From the NCBI GenBank assembly GCA_947503835.1, contig CANNFM010000003.1, positions 62,001 through 126,000 on the forward strand: a stretch of DNA of 64,000 nucleotides, in the 5' to 3' direction. This document shows positions 56,259 to 63,748 of the stretch, piece by piece (within the stretch, counting starts at the first letter, position 1; every line of letters starts with the position of its first letter). The notes beneath the pieces were generated by a model. It did not search any database and was not told the origin of the DNA. It worked only from the letters and a program-made list of their open reading frames with translations. A program made the position numbers and the translations under genes. This stretch comes from an uncultured Aquimarina sp. Lineage in GTDB: Bacteria > Bacteroidota > Bacteroidia > Flavobacteriales > Flavobacteriaceae.

Positions 56259-56304
56259 TTGTTTAAATCTGATAAATGTTTTAGTTTTGTGATATATATG
56301 TCAG
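56259..56304 (+). promoter_or_regulatory. Consensus promoter of the ATPase-recombinase operon with overlapping operator
   Basis: TTG at 56,259-56,261, 20-bp spacer and TAGTTTTG at 56,282-56,289. The operator-like TTGTGATATATATGTCAG (56,287-56,304) overlaps the -7 box. It matches the site in the XRE promoter at 16 of 18 positions, in opposite orientation. Confidence 0.75.
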
Positions 56305-56322
56305 ATAATAAACTTTTCAACA

Positions 56323-57891
56323 ATGCTTGATACGACCCACCCAAACAACTATACGTATATCACTCGCCATCTAGAACTCTCAATATTAGGCGGTATTAAA
56401 TTGAATCATTTAGACAGTCTACGGGTTACGGTAAGTATTAACAAAGTAGATCATCATATAAAACTTAGGCACAATGTAGATTTATATAACGATAATCAGG
56501 TAGAGAAGTTGGTTAGAAAAGTAGCTGAGCGTATCGAGATCGGTACCAGTATCGTTCGCAATGTATTACAAAACCTAACCAACGAGTTAGAGCAATACCG
56601 CTTAGAGCAGTTAGAAGCTGATGAGCAGGAAGCTCCTGCACGCGAATTATCATCATCAGAAGAAAAGAAAGCTATCAAGTTTTTACAATCCAAAGATTTG
56701 TTTAAAAAGACCAATGATCTGATAGGACAAAGTGGAGTGATCGGAGAAGAAACTAACCGACTGTTAATGTATCTGATCTTTACCAGTCGTAAAAGCAGAA
56801 ACCCTCTGCATTGTATCAGTCTTGGAAGTTCAGGCGTTGGTAAAACACATCTGCAATCTAAAGTAGCCGAACTGATCCCCGATCATGAAAAGGTAGAGAT
56901 TACCGTACTGTCTGAAAATGCTTTTTATTACTTTAACCGTACAGAACTTAGAAACAAACTCATCCTAATCGAAGATCTAGATGGTGCAGAAAGTGTACTC
57001 TACCCATTACGAGAATTACAATCTAAACGCAGAATTACTAAAACGGTGGTACATAAAGATCGAAAAGGCACCACCAAAACGATACACTTAACCGTTGAAG
57101 GTCCTGTAAGTGTTGCAGGGTGTACCACACAGGAGAGTATCTACGAAGATAATAGCAACCGAAGCTTTTTGCTCTATATCGATGAATCACAGGAGCAGGA
57201 CAATAAGATTATGCACTATCAGCGATTGATTAGCGCAGGCAAGGTCAATATAGAAGTCGAGATTAAAGCCAAAGATTTTTTACAAGGAGTACAAATGCTC
57301 TTACAACCTATAAAAGTGATCAATCCGTATGCAGAATATTTAGACTTACCACGATCTGTATTTAAGCCACGAAGGACAAACTCACACTATTTACAATTTA
57401 TAGAAGCCATTACTTTTTACAAACAATATCAAAGAGAGAAAAAATATGATAAGCAAACAGGTGAAGAATATATTGAAACCTCGATCGAAGATATAAAAGA
57501 AGCGGGCGAGATTATTAAAGAAGTATTGTTACGTAAAAGTGATACGATTACGGGAGCTACCCGAAATCATTTAGAACGCCTCAAGGAATATTTAGAAGCT
57601 AATACCCAAACGACTTTTACTAATGCTGAAATCCGTAGGAACTTACGAGTAAAGGAAACTACATTACGCAGATATAACAAACAGCTACTAGAAGAAGGTT
57701 ATATCAAACGTATTAAGAATGCCAAAACCAAGAGTTATTGCTTCGAGATTATTGATATTGACGAATACACAAACCTTAAAGCACAAATAAATAGTGTATT
57801 AGATACTTGTCTGCATCGACTTGATGCCGCCAACTCGCCACAAGCTCGCCACCACCCTAATGGCGAGGTTAACAAAAAGAAAGCTAGTTAG
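56323..57891 (+). CDS. P-loop ATPase with C-terminal winged helix, mobile-element protein
   Basis: 522 residues. The N-terminal ~110 residues are of unknown fold (YITRHLELSILGGIKLNHLD then SLRVTVSINK). The P-loop GSSGVGKTH lies near 168-176 and Walker B LILIEDLDG near 212-220, so ATP hydrolysis is likely. A C-terminal winged helix (~425-490, FTNAEIRRNLRVKETTLRRY then NKQLLEEGYIKRI) should bind DNA. It resembles primase/helicase-type or regulator ATPases of Bacteroidetes elements; no polymerase or TOPRIM motif is seen. First gene of the operon under the XRE-flanked promoter, followed 40 bp later by the recombinase. Possible roles: loading the recombinase, excision control, or replication of an excised circle. 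Confidence 0.8.
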   Translation: MLDTTHPNNYTYITRHLELSILGGIKLNHLDSLRVTVSINKVDHHIKLRHNVDLYNDNQVEKLVRKVAERIEIGTSIVRNVLQNLTNELEQYRLEQLEADEQEAPARELSSSEEKKAIKFLQSKDLFKKTNDLIGQSGVIGEETNRLLMYLIFTSRKSRNPLHCISLGSSGVGKTHLQSKVAELIPDHEKVEITVLSENAFYYFNRTELRNKLILIEDLDGAESVLYPLRELQSKRRITKTVVHKDRKGTTKTIHLTVEGPVSVAGCTTQESIYEDNSNRSFLLYIDESQEQDNKIMHYQRLISAGKVNIEVEIKAKDFLQGVQMLLQPIKVINPYAEYLDLPRSVFKPRRTNSHYLQFIEAITFYKQYQREKKYDKQTGEEYIETSIEDIKEAGEIIKEVLLRKSDTITGATRNHLERLKEYLEANTQTTFTNAEIRRNLRVKETTLRRYNKQLLEEGYIKRIKNAKTKSYCFEIIDIDEYTNLKAQINSVLDTCLHRLDAANSPQARHHPNGEVNKKKAS

Positions 57892-57931
57892 TTATAGTAA
57901 CTCGCCAAGGAATCACAAAAAAGACATACCG

Positions 57932-58861
57932 ATGAAAAAATTAAAGCTAAAACATCATAGCTATAGGACACTATTGTCCTCATTTAAAGACTGGTTAGAT
58001 ATACTTGGTTATGCAGAAACCACGGTGTATAACTTGCCAAATCACCTGCAAGAGTTTTTTTACTGGTTAGAGGGTCAAGGGTACAGGGATATACACCATA
58101 TCACTACCCAAGATGTAAAGGAGTATTATAATCAGCTTACTCAAAGAGCTAATGAAACCCGATATGGAGCACTTAGTAAATCCTATCTCAATAAACACCA
58201 ACAAGCACTTAAGAAGTTTAGAGAATATTTAATACAACATAATGTGAAATCACCCTTGAGGGTGCATCTAAAAAGTGAGACCAACCCCACCGAAGAAAAG
58301 ATCGATATCCTTACCCAATCAGAAATCAAAGAACTCTTTACAGCTACTGGATATAGCCATACCAAGAAATGTATAAGACTTAGAGATAAAGCGATTTTAA
58401 CGATATGTTACAGTTGTGGATTACGTAGAAATGAAGCCGTTAGTCTTGATGTAAAAGATATCCTTTTTGATAAAGAACGTGTACATGTTCGTAAGGGTAA
58501 GAATTATAAAGAACGTTTTGTACCTCTAAATCCTTATAATCTACGCGTATTAGAAGATTATATCTACGAGGGCAGACCAGAGTTTTATAATGCTAGTACT
58601 ACCGAAGCTTTATTTATTAGTCAGCAAGGAAATCGTCTGCAGGGAATGTCTTTTGCTAATCGTCTTAAAGCAATGATAGCAGTAACAGAGAATCAAAATA
58701 TCATTGATAAAGACATCACGCTACATACCTTACGTCACTCTATCGCCACACATTTATTACAAAGAGATGTACCACTGGAAAGTATCAAAACTTTTTTAGG
58801 GCATAGTTCTTTAGAAAGCACACAAATATATACTCATATCTTAAAAAGTAACACCTTATGA
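57932..58861 (+). CDS. Tyrosine recombinase/integrase, complete catalytic set
   Basis: 309 residues from the ATG at 57,932; in-frame starts inside the ATPase gene are less likely. N-terminal SAM-like DNA-binding domain (TVYNLPNHLQEFFYWLEGQG). Catalytic residues: Arg165 in CGLRRNEAVSL, Lys in VRKGKNYKERFVPL, the HTLRHSIATHLL box (His, Arg), His in FLGHSSLEST and Tyr300 in QIYTHI. All are present, so it should be active. XerC/D-like size. Its stop overlaps the start of the second recombinase (ATGA), so the two are translationally coupled. Confidence 0.93.
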   Translation: MKKLKLKHHSYRTLLSSFKDWLDILGYAETTVYNLPNHLQEFFYWLEGQGYRDIHHITTQDVKEYYNQLTQRANETRYGALSKSYLNKHQQALKKFREYLIQHNVKSPLRVHLKSETNPTEEKIDILTQSEIKELFTATGYSHTKKCIRLRDKAILTICYSCGLRRNEAVSLDVKDILFDKERVHVRKGKNYKERFVPLNPYNLRVLEDYIYEGRPEFYNASTTEALFISQQGNRLQGMSFANRLKAMIAVTENQNIIDKDITLHTLRHSIATHLLQRDVPLESIKTFLGHSSLESTQIYTHILKSNTL

Positions 58862-59724
58862 AATACAATGAATACTTAAAAGAACAAGGCTACACCGATA
58901 GTAGTATCCAAACTTATCTAAGAGAAATCCATCTTTTTACCCAATGGTGTAAAAAACAAGGTGCTACGGTGAGTTCTATTGATTATAAAACTAGCTTAAA
59001 ATATATCAAACACTTAACCAGAAAAGGCAACAGTAAAAAGACTGTAAATCATAAACTAGGCAGTCTAAAAACCTATTTTGCCTACCTGATTGGTGAGAGC
59101 TACAGAACAGATAATCCTTTGGATAATGTTGTAGTACGAGGAGTAACAAGAGGTATATCACATACGTTATTAGACCCTGAAGAACTGGAAGACTTGTATT
59201 ATTCTTATGAAGGTGGCAATACTAGATCAAAACGCAATAAAGTCATTGTTGGATTATTGGTCTATCAAGGATTACATACTTTAGACCTAAAACACTTACG
59301 AGTAGAGCATCTACAACTACAAAAAGGGAAACTTTACGTGTCTGGCAAAGCCAAGAGTAATGCACGAGAGTTAGACCTCAAACCCTGGCAAATCATGGAG
59401 TTTATGGAGTATACCAATGAAGTTAGGTATGTGCTACTGAAACGTACAAAAAACTGTAGGGATCATCAGCAACTCTTTCCGTATAACGATGATCGATTTA
59501 CGATGTTAGAGTACTTACTTAAAAAGCTAAAAGGTTATAATCAAAAAGTAAAGAGCATACAGCAAATCAGAGCCAGTGTGATTACAAACTGGTTATCACA
59601 ATACAACCTTAGAAAAGTACAATACCTGGCAGGGCACAGATATATTAGTTCTACAGAACGATATCTGCAAGATGATTTAGAAAACTTACATGAGATGATT
59701 AATAACTTTCATCCGATACACTAA
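58858..59724 (+). CDS. Second tyrosine-recombinase homologue, catalytically degenerate
   Basis: 288 residues, same fold: N-terminal SAM-like domain (YTDSSIQTYLREIHLFTQWC), then the catalytic domain. The box-I Arg is replaced by His140 (YQGLHTLDLKHL, normally GLR), and the HxxR His by Gln235 (QQIR). The later GHRYISSTERYL with Tyr269 is kept, and a Lys-bearing strand is present (SGKAKSNARELDL). So strand cleavage by this protein is doubtful; it may bind one arm of the site and help or direct its active partner. Confidence 0.85.
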   Translation: MKYNEYLKEQGYTDSSIQTYLREIHLFTQWCKKQGATVSSIDYKTSLKYIKHLTRKGNSKKTVNHKLGSLKTYFAYLIGESYRTDNPLDNVVVRGVTRGISHTLLDPEELEDLYYSYEGGNTRSKRNKVIVGLLVYQGLHTLDLKHLRVEHLQLQKGKLYVSGKAKSNARELDLKPWQIMEFMEYTNEVRYVLLKRTKNCRDHQQLFPYNDDRFTMLEYLLKKLKGYNQKVKSIQQIRASVITNWLSQYNLRKVQYLAGHRYISSTERYLQDDLENLHEMINNFHPIH

Positions 59725-59730
59725 ATTATT

Positions 59731-59922
59731 ATGAGCCAAGAAAAAGACATCAGAATCCCTGTAAATAACTGGGTAGAGCGCGAAGAGCTACAAAATACCT
59801 TAGTTGAGATCATCAGCATACTTAATAAACAAGAAGATACAGAAACCATGCACAGATGTATTTACTGGCTTAGTAAAATCTTACTGTTTAGTGAGTTCCC
59901 GAAAGAAATAGAAAACGAATAA
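59731..59922 (+). CDS. Small helical protein downstream of the recombinases
   Basis: 63 residues, MSQEKDIRIPVNNWVEREEL then a helix QNTLVEIISILNKQEDTETM and IYWLSKILLFSEF. It starts 7 bp after the second recombinase stop and so likely belongs to the same operon. No family recognised. A directionality or accessory factor is a guess from size and position. Confidence 0.65.
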   Translation: MSQEKDIRIPVNNWVEREELQNTLVEIISILNKQEDTETMHRCIYWLSKILLFSEFPKEIENE

Positions 59923-59934
59923 ATAATATTAAAC

Positions 59935-59942
59935 TATCTTTG
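59935..59942 (+). promoter_or_regulatory. -7 box of the toxin-antitoxin pair
   Basis: TATCTTTG matches TAnnTTTG. Transcription would start near 59,949, so the antitoxin start is the ATG at 59,966 rather than the one at 59,945. Confidence 0.5.
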
Positions 59943-59965
59943 TTATGAATGTAAAACTGAGAATT

Positions 59966-60211
59966 ATGGGAGCATTAGAGTTAAGAGACACAATGCTTAA
60001 ATACATTAATACAGCAGATGAACGCTTGTTAAAAGTATTAAAAGCAGTTGTAGAGAGTTATCGTGAAGATGAAACTGTAGCCTATACCGTAGAAGGAAAC
60101 CCATTAACAAAATCCGAATATCGTCAAGATTTATTAGATGCTGAATCAGAAATAGAGCGAGGCGAATATACTACACAAGAGGATTTAGAAAAAGAATCAG
60201 AAAACTGGTAA
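59966..60211 (+). CDS. Antitoxin of a RelE/ParE-type pair
   Basis: 81 residues from the ATG at 59,966 (MGALELRDTMLKYINTADER). Helical N-terminus, then an acidic C-terminal part (EYRQDLLDAESEIERGEYTT) typical of antitoxins that wrap the toxin. The stop is directly followed by the toxin start. Its own -7 box lies just upstream. The pair probably stabilises the element. Confidence 0.8.
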   Translation: MGALELRDTMLKYINTADERLLKVLKAVVESYREDETVAYTVEGNPLTKSEYRQDLLDAESEIERGEYTTQEDLEKESENW

Positions 60212-60517
60212 ATGAGTACACTGAAGGTTATTTGGTCAAATAAAGCCAAAGCACAACTAAAATCTATTCACGATTATATAAAATATAAGAAAAAGAGTCC
60301 ACAGGGTGCTGCAAATGTTAGAAAAGATATTTTACAAGCCAGTCGAGACATTGTTTTTGAAAAGCAATATCAAGAGGATGAAATCCAACCAGAATATCGG
60401 AGAATAGTTGTTCGACATTATAAATTATTATACAAAGAAAAAGACGGTAAGATTTTAATACTTCGGCTTTTTGATACCTATCAAAGTACCGAAAGACAAT
60501 TAAAAGATAAGTACTAG
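60212..60517 (+). CDS. RelE/ParE superfamily toxin
   Basis: 101 residues. The family opening VIWSNKAKAQLKSIHDYIKY and the later strands EYRRIVVRHYKLLYKEKDGK and ILILRLFDTYQSTER define the ParE/RelE fold, with the expected spacing. Family members cleave mRNA or inhibit gyrase; the length is nearer ParE-like. Follows its antitoxin without gap. Confidence 0.9.
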   Translation: MSTLKVIWSNKAKAQLKSIHDYIKYKKKSPQGAANVRKDILQASRDIVFEKQYQEDEIQPEYRRIVVRHYKLLYKEKDGKILILRLFDTYQSTERQLKDKY

Positions 60518-60526
60518 AAATATAAT

Positions 60527-60554
60527 CCCGAATCGTAAAGGTTCGGGCTTTTTG
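60527..60554 (+). terminator. Terminator of the toxin-antitoxin operon
   Basis: CCCGAATC (60,527-60,534) pairs with GGTTCGGG (60,540-60,547, one G-T pair), followed by CTTTTTG. Confidence 0.88.
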
Positions 60555-60565
60555 TTTTTATAGAT

Positions 60566-61114
60566 AAAATAGCCAAGTGTCTCCCTTCGGTCGGATCATT
60601 ATTATGGGCGCATCAAAAAAGCTTTGCCCATAAGCTGCAATAAGGTGTTCCTTCGTCACGCCACAAGCTATTTTTTGTTATTCCACAAGTGCTGAAAAAA
60701 GCACTTATTCCATACCGTTGCAACTCCCTCGCCTTCGGTCGGTAGTCTCCACTACAAATAAATAGCCTTGCTCTGTTCCTCCATCACCCGTAGCTACTCT
60801 TGTGCTTAACAACAAAAGGTACGCTTCGCTGTGAGTTATTTAAGCACAACTGCTACTTCATGGGCTACGCCGCTGGGTCGCAACCTAGATGATTTTTTGT
60901 GAAGCCAATATTGTTAAATCAAGGTCGCAAAAAATCATCTGGCACACAATCGCTTTACCAAGCTCTTTTTGTGTGTCGGTTGCTCCGCTACGCTTTGGCT
61001 ACGCCTTTGTTTTTGCGTACACGCAGTATCTTCAATCGCCAGATGGCTATGATTACTATTAAAGTGGAAGGTCGGCAGCAACAGCCGTTGCGCACTTCCA
61101 CTTTAATAGTAATC
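60566..61114. repeat. Non-coding block with at least seven strong inverted repeats
   Basis: Pairs read directly: AAAATAGC 60,566/GCTATTTT 60,667; TTATGGGC 60,602/GCCCATAA 60,626; AAGTGCT 60,687/AGCACTT 60,700; TTGTGCTTA 60,800/TAAGCACAA 60,841; AGATGATTTTTTG 60,887/CAAAAAATCATCT 60,928; CACACAA 60,943/TTGTGTG 60,969; GATTACTATTAAAGTGGAAG 61,051 with its exact complement at 61,095. The block is GC-richer than its surroundings and contains motifs such as CTTCGGTCGG and GGCTACGCC. Reading frames here are chance. It may be a recombination, replication or RNA structure. Confidence 0.8.
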
Positions 61115-61141
61115 TTTAATATAACACGAAGGAAAAATATC

Positions 61142-61149
61142 TATCTTTA
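61142..61149 (+). promoter_or_regulatory. Near-consensus -7 box before the 61,175 gene
   Basis: TATCTTTA, one mismatch to TAnnTTTG, 25 bp upstream of the start. Confidence 0.35.
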
Positions 61150-61174
61150 ATTAGTTAATTAGAACTAATGTGTT

Positions 61175-61585
61175 ATGACAAGTAAAAACAAAAAGATAAT
61201 ATTAAGAAAAAAGATAGAAAAAAAATTATCAGAACTATCAAAAAGTGTTGATCGTCAGTTAACTAGTATTGAATCTTTTAAGCGAATTAAACTACAGCAG
61301 TTTTTGGATAAGTTTGCAAATAGCTTTGAATTAGAAGAATTAAGACAGAAAAATAGAACCTTGTTTGATTATAAAACTGCTAAAACTATTTACCCAGAAG
61401 AAGTTCCATTGGACGATAAAACAAAAGACACTTTATTAAAATTCACCTTAGAATCTAAGCCGATGGAATTAATAGATATAGGAAAAGATTTTGTTGTAGT
61501 AGTTTTTGAAAATCAAATCGATAAAGAATCTGAGATAATGATCATTGAATTATCAGATGAAATACAAATTTTAATATCTGAATAA
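61175..61585 (+). CDS. Unknown 136-residue protein
   Basis: A basic, helical N-terminus (MTSKNKKIILRKKIEKKLSE then LSKSVDRQLTSIESF) is followed by a part rich in strands ending FVVVVFENQIDKESEIMIIE. No signal peptide or known motif. It lies between the inverted-repeat block and the junction with the right RHS copy. Its base usage is AT-rich like the toxin tips and immunity gene, so an orphan immunity gene left from an earlier tip is possible, but this is only inference. An inverted repeat starts right at its stop. Confidence 0.65.
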   Translation: MTSKNKKIILRKKIEKKLSELSKSVDRQLTSIESFKRIKLQQFLDKFANSFELEELRQKNRTLFDYKTAKTIYPEEVPLDDKTKDTLLKFTLESKPMELIDIGKDFVVVVFENQIDKESEIMIIELSDEIQILISE

Positions 61586-62030
61586 CTTCAAAAGTGGAAT
61601 AGCGAAAGGATGGAGCGCAGAGGCTCTTCCGCTTTTGAAGTACTAGCCAAGTGGCGACTGAATGCCGCGTAAATAGCATAAAAACTACCTAAAATGCCTC
61701 CAAACCCGTCCAAATCACGTCTACGACATGATTATAGGTGTGTAATATTATAATATCTTCCGAAAAAATAGCTCGTTAGAAGTCAAAATCTTTAAATATA
61801 GTAGCCTGTGTGCGGCTATTTTACATAGTGGCGTTATAGGCCCTGAGTATACGAAGAGCGACTATAACTACCCATTATGTAAAGATAGCTTTGATGATGC
61901 GGCGGACAATAGGAACGAAATTACTATTTTAGCCGAGCAGTAAGATAGATGACAGGTAGGAACGTTCTTAAAAATAATTTTTGCCGTAGGTATAGGCTAT
62001 AAAAGTGGGCCGTTGCAAAAAAAAACGCGT
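61585..62030. other. Non-coding region up to the repeat junction, two large imperfect hairpins
   Basis: First hairpin: ACTTCAAAAGTGGAATAGC (61,585-61,603) with GCTCTTCCGCTTTTGAAGT (61,623-61,641), two mismatches. Second: TTTACATAGTGGCGTTATAG (61,820-61,839) with 61,862-61,883, imperfect. The junction itself is ...AAAAACGCGT|TAACTATT at 62,030/62,031. A TAATTTTTG near 61,974 is a weak -7 candidate. No supported gene. Confidence 0.6.
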
Positions 62031-63123
62031 TAACTATTACCCTTTTGGGCTGCAACAAAAAAGACCGAACATCCCGGTTAATGGACGTTCGCATGCATAC
62101 CGATATAACAATACCGAGTTAGAGGAAGGTTTAGGGTTACAATGGTATGAAATGCCACTTAGATCCTTTGATCCTACCATAGCCCGTTGGAATCGTGTTG
62201 ATCCGGTAACGCATTATACCTTATCTACGTATAACACGTTTGCGAATAATCCTATCTATTATGCTGACCCTAGTGGTGGAAGTCATAGTACTATAAAAGA
62301 AGGACGATGGATGAGTGCCAGAGAATATACTTTAGATAGTAATGCTGGAGCAAGAGTAAGTTATAATTGGGATACCGAAAGATACGAAGATAGCAATGGA
62401 GAAGAAGTTTCTTATGAAGAAGCTTTAGCAAGTATTGCTAATCCAAATGATTTTATTAGAATTAATACAGAAACTCTCAAAGCTGAAATTTTTGCAGATG
62501 ATAATGATTATGATACCATAGAAACAGATGGTGAAATAAGCTATTCTCCTAAAGGAAATACAAGGGCACGTTTAGAAGCTGAAGGGTTTTTAATTAGAGA
62601 TATAGAAGGAGTAGGTATGGGGGCCTTCGATAATGCTGTTTTAATGCTTTCGGGAGAAGCTGCATTTGCCTGGGTTCTAAGGAGTCTTAGAGGTGCATTG
62701 GCAGGTTTAGTAGCAAAAGGATCAAAAAGTATAGATGATGTTTCAGCTAAGGTACTTAGTAAAGTAGAGGCTTCAGGTTTCTGGGGAGCAGGTAGTAATG
62801 TAATCAGGTCGGTGTCTAGAAAGGGAATAAATAAAGTAGATAGGTTATTCCCTAACAGAAGTGCTGCAATGAATTGGGCTAGAAATCAACTAGGACATAA
62901 CACTACTAAAATGTATAATAATTCTGGAAAATTAATAGGATGGAAGAACAAAGCTGGGGACTCCGTATATTGGGGACATGGTGATTGGGGTAAAGGTTTA
63001 GGGTCAAGTACTTTTCCCCACTTGAATTACAAAATAGGTAGCTCGAAAGGTCACTTATTTCTTGAAGATAAAATAATAAATAGAGGGATGTTAGATGCTT
63101 TTAAAAACTATTTTGGACTGTAA
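62005..63123 (+). pseudogene. Orphan RHS tip (end of RHS core plus toxin), second copy
   Basis: From 62,031 it encodes [15 protein letters not shown] and all the rest of the RHS protein to its stop, matching 54,133-55,225. Upstream the frame is closed by TAG at 61,993, and the only start before the core is a GTG at 62,005 giving nine unrelated residues (MGRCKKKRV). It lacks signal peptide and YD repeats, so it is not a working secreted toxin. It serves as a reservoir of a tip, or could be translated as a cytosolic toxin held in check by the following immunity copy. Listed as a partial gene for that reason. Confidence 0.85.
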
Positions 63124-63129
63124 ATTATT

Positions 63130-63543
63130 ATGAAATTAAAAGATATAATTAAGACAAGTGGAGATTCTTATTTAGAAAAATACGAATACTCTAAAGGTGT
63201 AGTAACACTTCAACTGGAATTAGATGAACTTGATAGAAAGATATTGATAAGTATAAAATCAAGCTTAATGGCATTTAATGTTCCCGAAATAAGTGAAAGG
63301 GCATACCGCACATGCTTTTTAGAGTTGATTGAATTATCAGATGTTTTAAGGTCTAATAATGGCATTTACATTGCATCAGAAGAGTTTGGCCAATTTATGA
63401 GAGAAAAACGTGAAAATTTAAATTTAGCTTATGGTTTAAGAGAAAAAGAAAATAGATTCATTTTTTCCTTATCAGGAAGTGAAAAATTAATTTCACTTAT
63501 TATTAGAAATGAAGAAGATATTAGTTTTCAATATATAGATTGA
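63130..63543 (+). CDS. Candidate immunity protein, second copy
   Basis: Same 137-residue product as 55,232-55,645, seven bases after the orphan tip stop. It keeps an intact start and frame. If expressed, it would add to the immunity dose. Confidence 0.7.
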   Translation: MKLKDIIKTSGDSYLEKYEYSKGVVTLQLELDELDRKILISIKSSLMAFNVPEISERAYRTCFLELIELSDVLRSNNGIYIASEEFGQFMREKRENLNLAYGLREKENRFIFSLSGSEKLISLIIRNEEDISFQYID

Positions 63544-63714
63544 TGCTAACCTGATAGCTCGGATATGATAGCCCCCGCTACAGCTAGTCTGTGACTAGTG
63601 GCGTATCTGAATAAGCAAGAAAAGTAACGATCCCGATCGCTCGGATATGATAGCGCGGAAATGTTTTCCGTGCCCGCTATGAGTAGGCGATATGAGTAAG
63701 AAAATACAAGAAAT

Positions 63715-63748
63715 AACCAGTTACATTTTGTGTGTAGCTGGTTTTTTA
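63715..63748. terminator. Second copy of the immunity/XRE terminator
   Basis: Same stem and T-run as 55,817-55,850, at offset 7,898. Confidence 0.75.

Noticed and set aside
57821..57931. Longer N-terminus of the first recombinase starting inside the ATPase gene
   Set aside because: These 37 residues are read from ATPase codons in another frame and are not recombinase-like; the ATG at 57,932 fits the normal domain start.
60899..61150. 83-codon plus-strand reading frame in the inverted-repeat block
   Set aside because: It crosses several perfect stems, has no typical start region and reads as low-similarity basic sequence; chance frame in GC-richer DNA.
62005..62030. Native start of an independent RHS gene at the GTG 62,005
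   Set aside because: The nine residues before the RHS core are unrelated to any RHS start, and there is no signal peptide; more likely a junction artefact.
62024..62036. Integron attC-type core at the junction (GTTAACT)
   Set aside because: The third R of GTTRRRY is C here, no matching RYYYAAC end was found, and the recombinases are not of the IntI type by visible motifs.
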